Shown here: positions 23,157-23,596 of the stretch, one piece after another
How positions within the stretch are numbered: the stretch's first letter is position 1
Layout of the letters: each line of letters starts with the position of its first letter
Assembly (NCBI GenBank): GCA_025360895.1
Contig: JANYBF010000232.1
Coordinates: 1 to 23,596, forward strand
DNA: 23,596 nucleotides
Direction: 5' to 3'
Source: Verrucomicrobiota bacterium
GTDB taxonomy: Bacteria > Verrucomicrobiota > Verrucomicrobiia > Limisphaerales > JADLHS01
The notes under the pieces: model-generated
Databases searched by the model: none
Seen by the model: the letters and a program-made list of their open reading frames with translations, nothing else
What the model was told of the DNA's origin: nothing
Translations under genes and position numbers: made by a program

Positions 23157-23596
23157 TTAAACGTCGAGGTTGCGGACGTTCAACGCGTTGTCCTCGATGA
23201 ATTGGCGGCGCGGCTCCACCACATCGCCCATGAGCCGAACAAACATTTCCTCCGCCTCGACGGCGTCGGTGAGTTCGATGCGGAGCAACTTGCGTCGAAC
23301 CGGATTCATCGTGGTCTCGAAAAGCTCCTTGGCGTCCATTTCCCCCAGCCCTTTGAAGCGATACATCTGGATACCTTTTTTGCCGACGGCCTTCACCGCG
23401 CTCAATATTTCCGGGATCGAGAACAGCAGCGTCACACTTGCGCGCTCGCCCTCGCCTTCGGTCAGTTCGTAGAGCGGCTTGTCTTGCGCGGAAAAGTGAT
23501 CCACCGCGAGGCCTTTCTTGGACAACTTGCCCATCAACTCCGCCACCGCTTTGCTCTCGTGATGCAGGTCGGCGTAAATCGCGCGGCGGGTCGGCC
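23157..23596 (-). CDS. gyrB: DNA gyrase subunit B, C-terminal part (5' end outside the window)
   Basis: The frame is open to the window edge, so about 146 C-terminal residues are visible. MYRFKGLGEMDAKELFETTMNP is the conserved C-terminal TOPRIM-associated segment of GyrB, and the ending RRQFIEDNALNVRNLDV is typical of the subunit. GyrB supplies the ATPase that drives strand passage by gyrase. The visible piece lacks the GHKL ATPase domain and the metal-binding TOPRIM residues, which lie beyond the edge. A stop TAA at 23157-23159 precedes gyrA by 29 bp. ParE cannot be excluded from this tail alone, but adjacency to gyrA favours GyrB. Confidence 0.95.
   Translation of the reverse strand, partial: PTRRAIYADLHHESKAVAELMGKLSKKGLAVDHFSAQDKPLYELTEGEGERASVTLLFSIPEILSAVKAVGKKGIQMYRFKGLGEMDAKELFETTMNPVRRKLLRIELTDAVEAEEMFVRLMGDVVEPRRQFIEDNALNVRNLDV

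Overview
The window is a gene-dense, fairly GC-rich stretch of a bacterial chromosome that reads as mostly housekeeping genes. The best guess for the source is a Verrucomicrobiota member, probably Pedosphaera/Limisphaerales-like. The support is a secreted PQQ-type beta-propeller protein starting WPQWRGP, a DUF2723-TPR membrane protein, a GyrA of the HPHGEAVIYP type, a short ParC-like second topoisomerase A subunit, and starts with almost no Shine-Dalgarno signal. This assignment is inference; there is no rRNA gene in the window to confirm it.

Layout. 1-1391: a secreted beta-propeller protein. 1440-2784 (minus): a YgdI/YgdR-type lipoprotein and a secreted protein of unknown function. 2785-3085: a gene-free, repeat-like stretch. 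3086-4375 (minus): enolase, with a good sigma70-type promoter in the gap it shares with a divergent membrane-anchored TPR protein (4552-5580). 5694-7805 (minus): ParC-like topoisomerase subunit. 7806-8157: a gap with coding-like remnants. 8158-9453 (minus): diaminopimelate decarboxylase. 9477-9660: a MITE-like palindromic element between 14-bp direct repeats, in the gap between lysA and a NarL/FixJ response regulator (9756-10439), which is followed by bioD (10477-11088). 11089-11307: palindromic repeats and a terminator-like hairpin between convergent genes. 11308-17733 (minus): an MFS transporter, a WecA/MraY-type polyprenyl-phosphate sugar-phosphate transferase, a GT4 glycosyltransferase and a DUF2723-TPR protein; the last three are tightly packed and look like a surface-glycan operon. 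17780-18916 (minus): a TrmA/RlmD-type RNA uracil methyltransferase. 19039-19743: pdxH with an unusual insertion. 19887-20453: a conserved-looking protein of unknown function. 20461-23596 (minus): gyrA preceded by the 3' part of gyrB, which runs off the window.

I see no CRISPR array, defence island, transposase, prophage or rRNA/tRNA gene, and no convincing new multi-gene system. The signals most worth following are small: the insertion-like palindrome upstream of lysA, a pair of palindromic repeats whose stems differ only by compensated base changes (11121-11220), replaced quinolone-contact residues in both topoisomerase A subunits, an amphipathic insert in PdxH, and the near absence of Shine-Dalgarno motifs.
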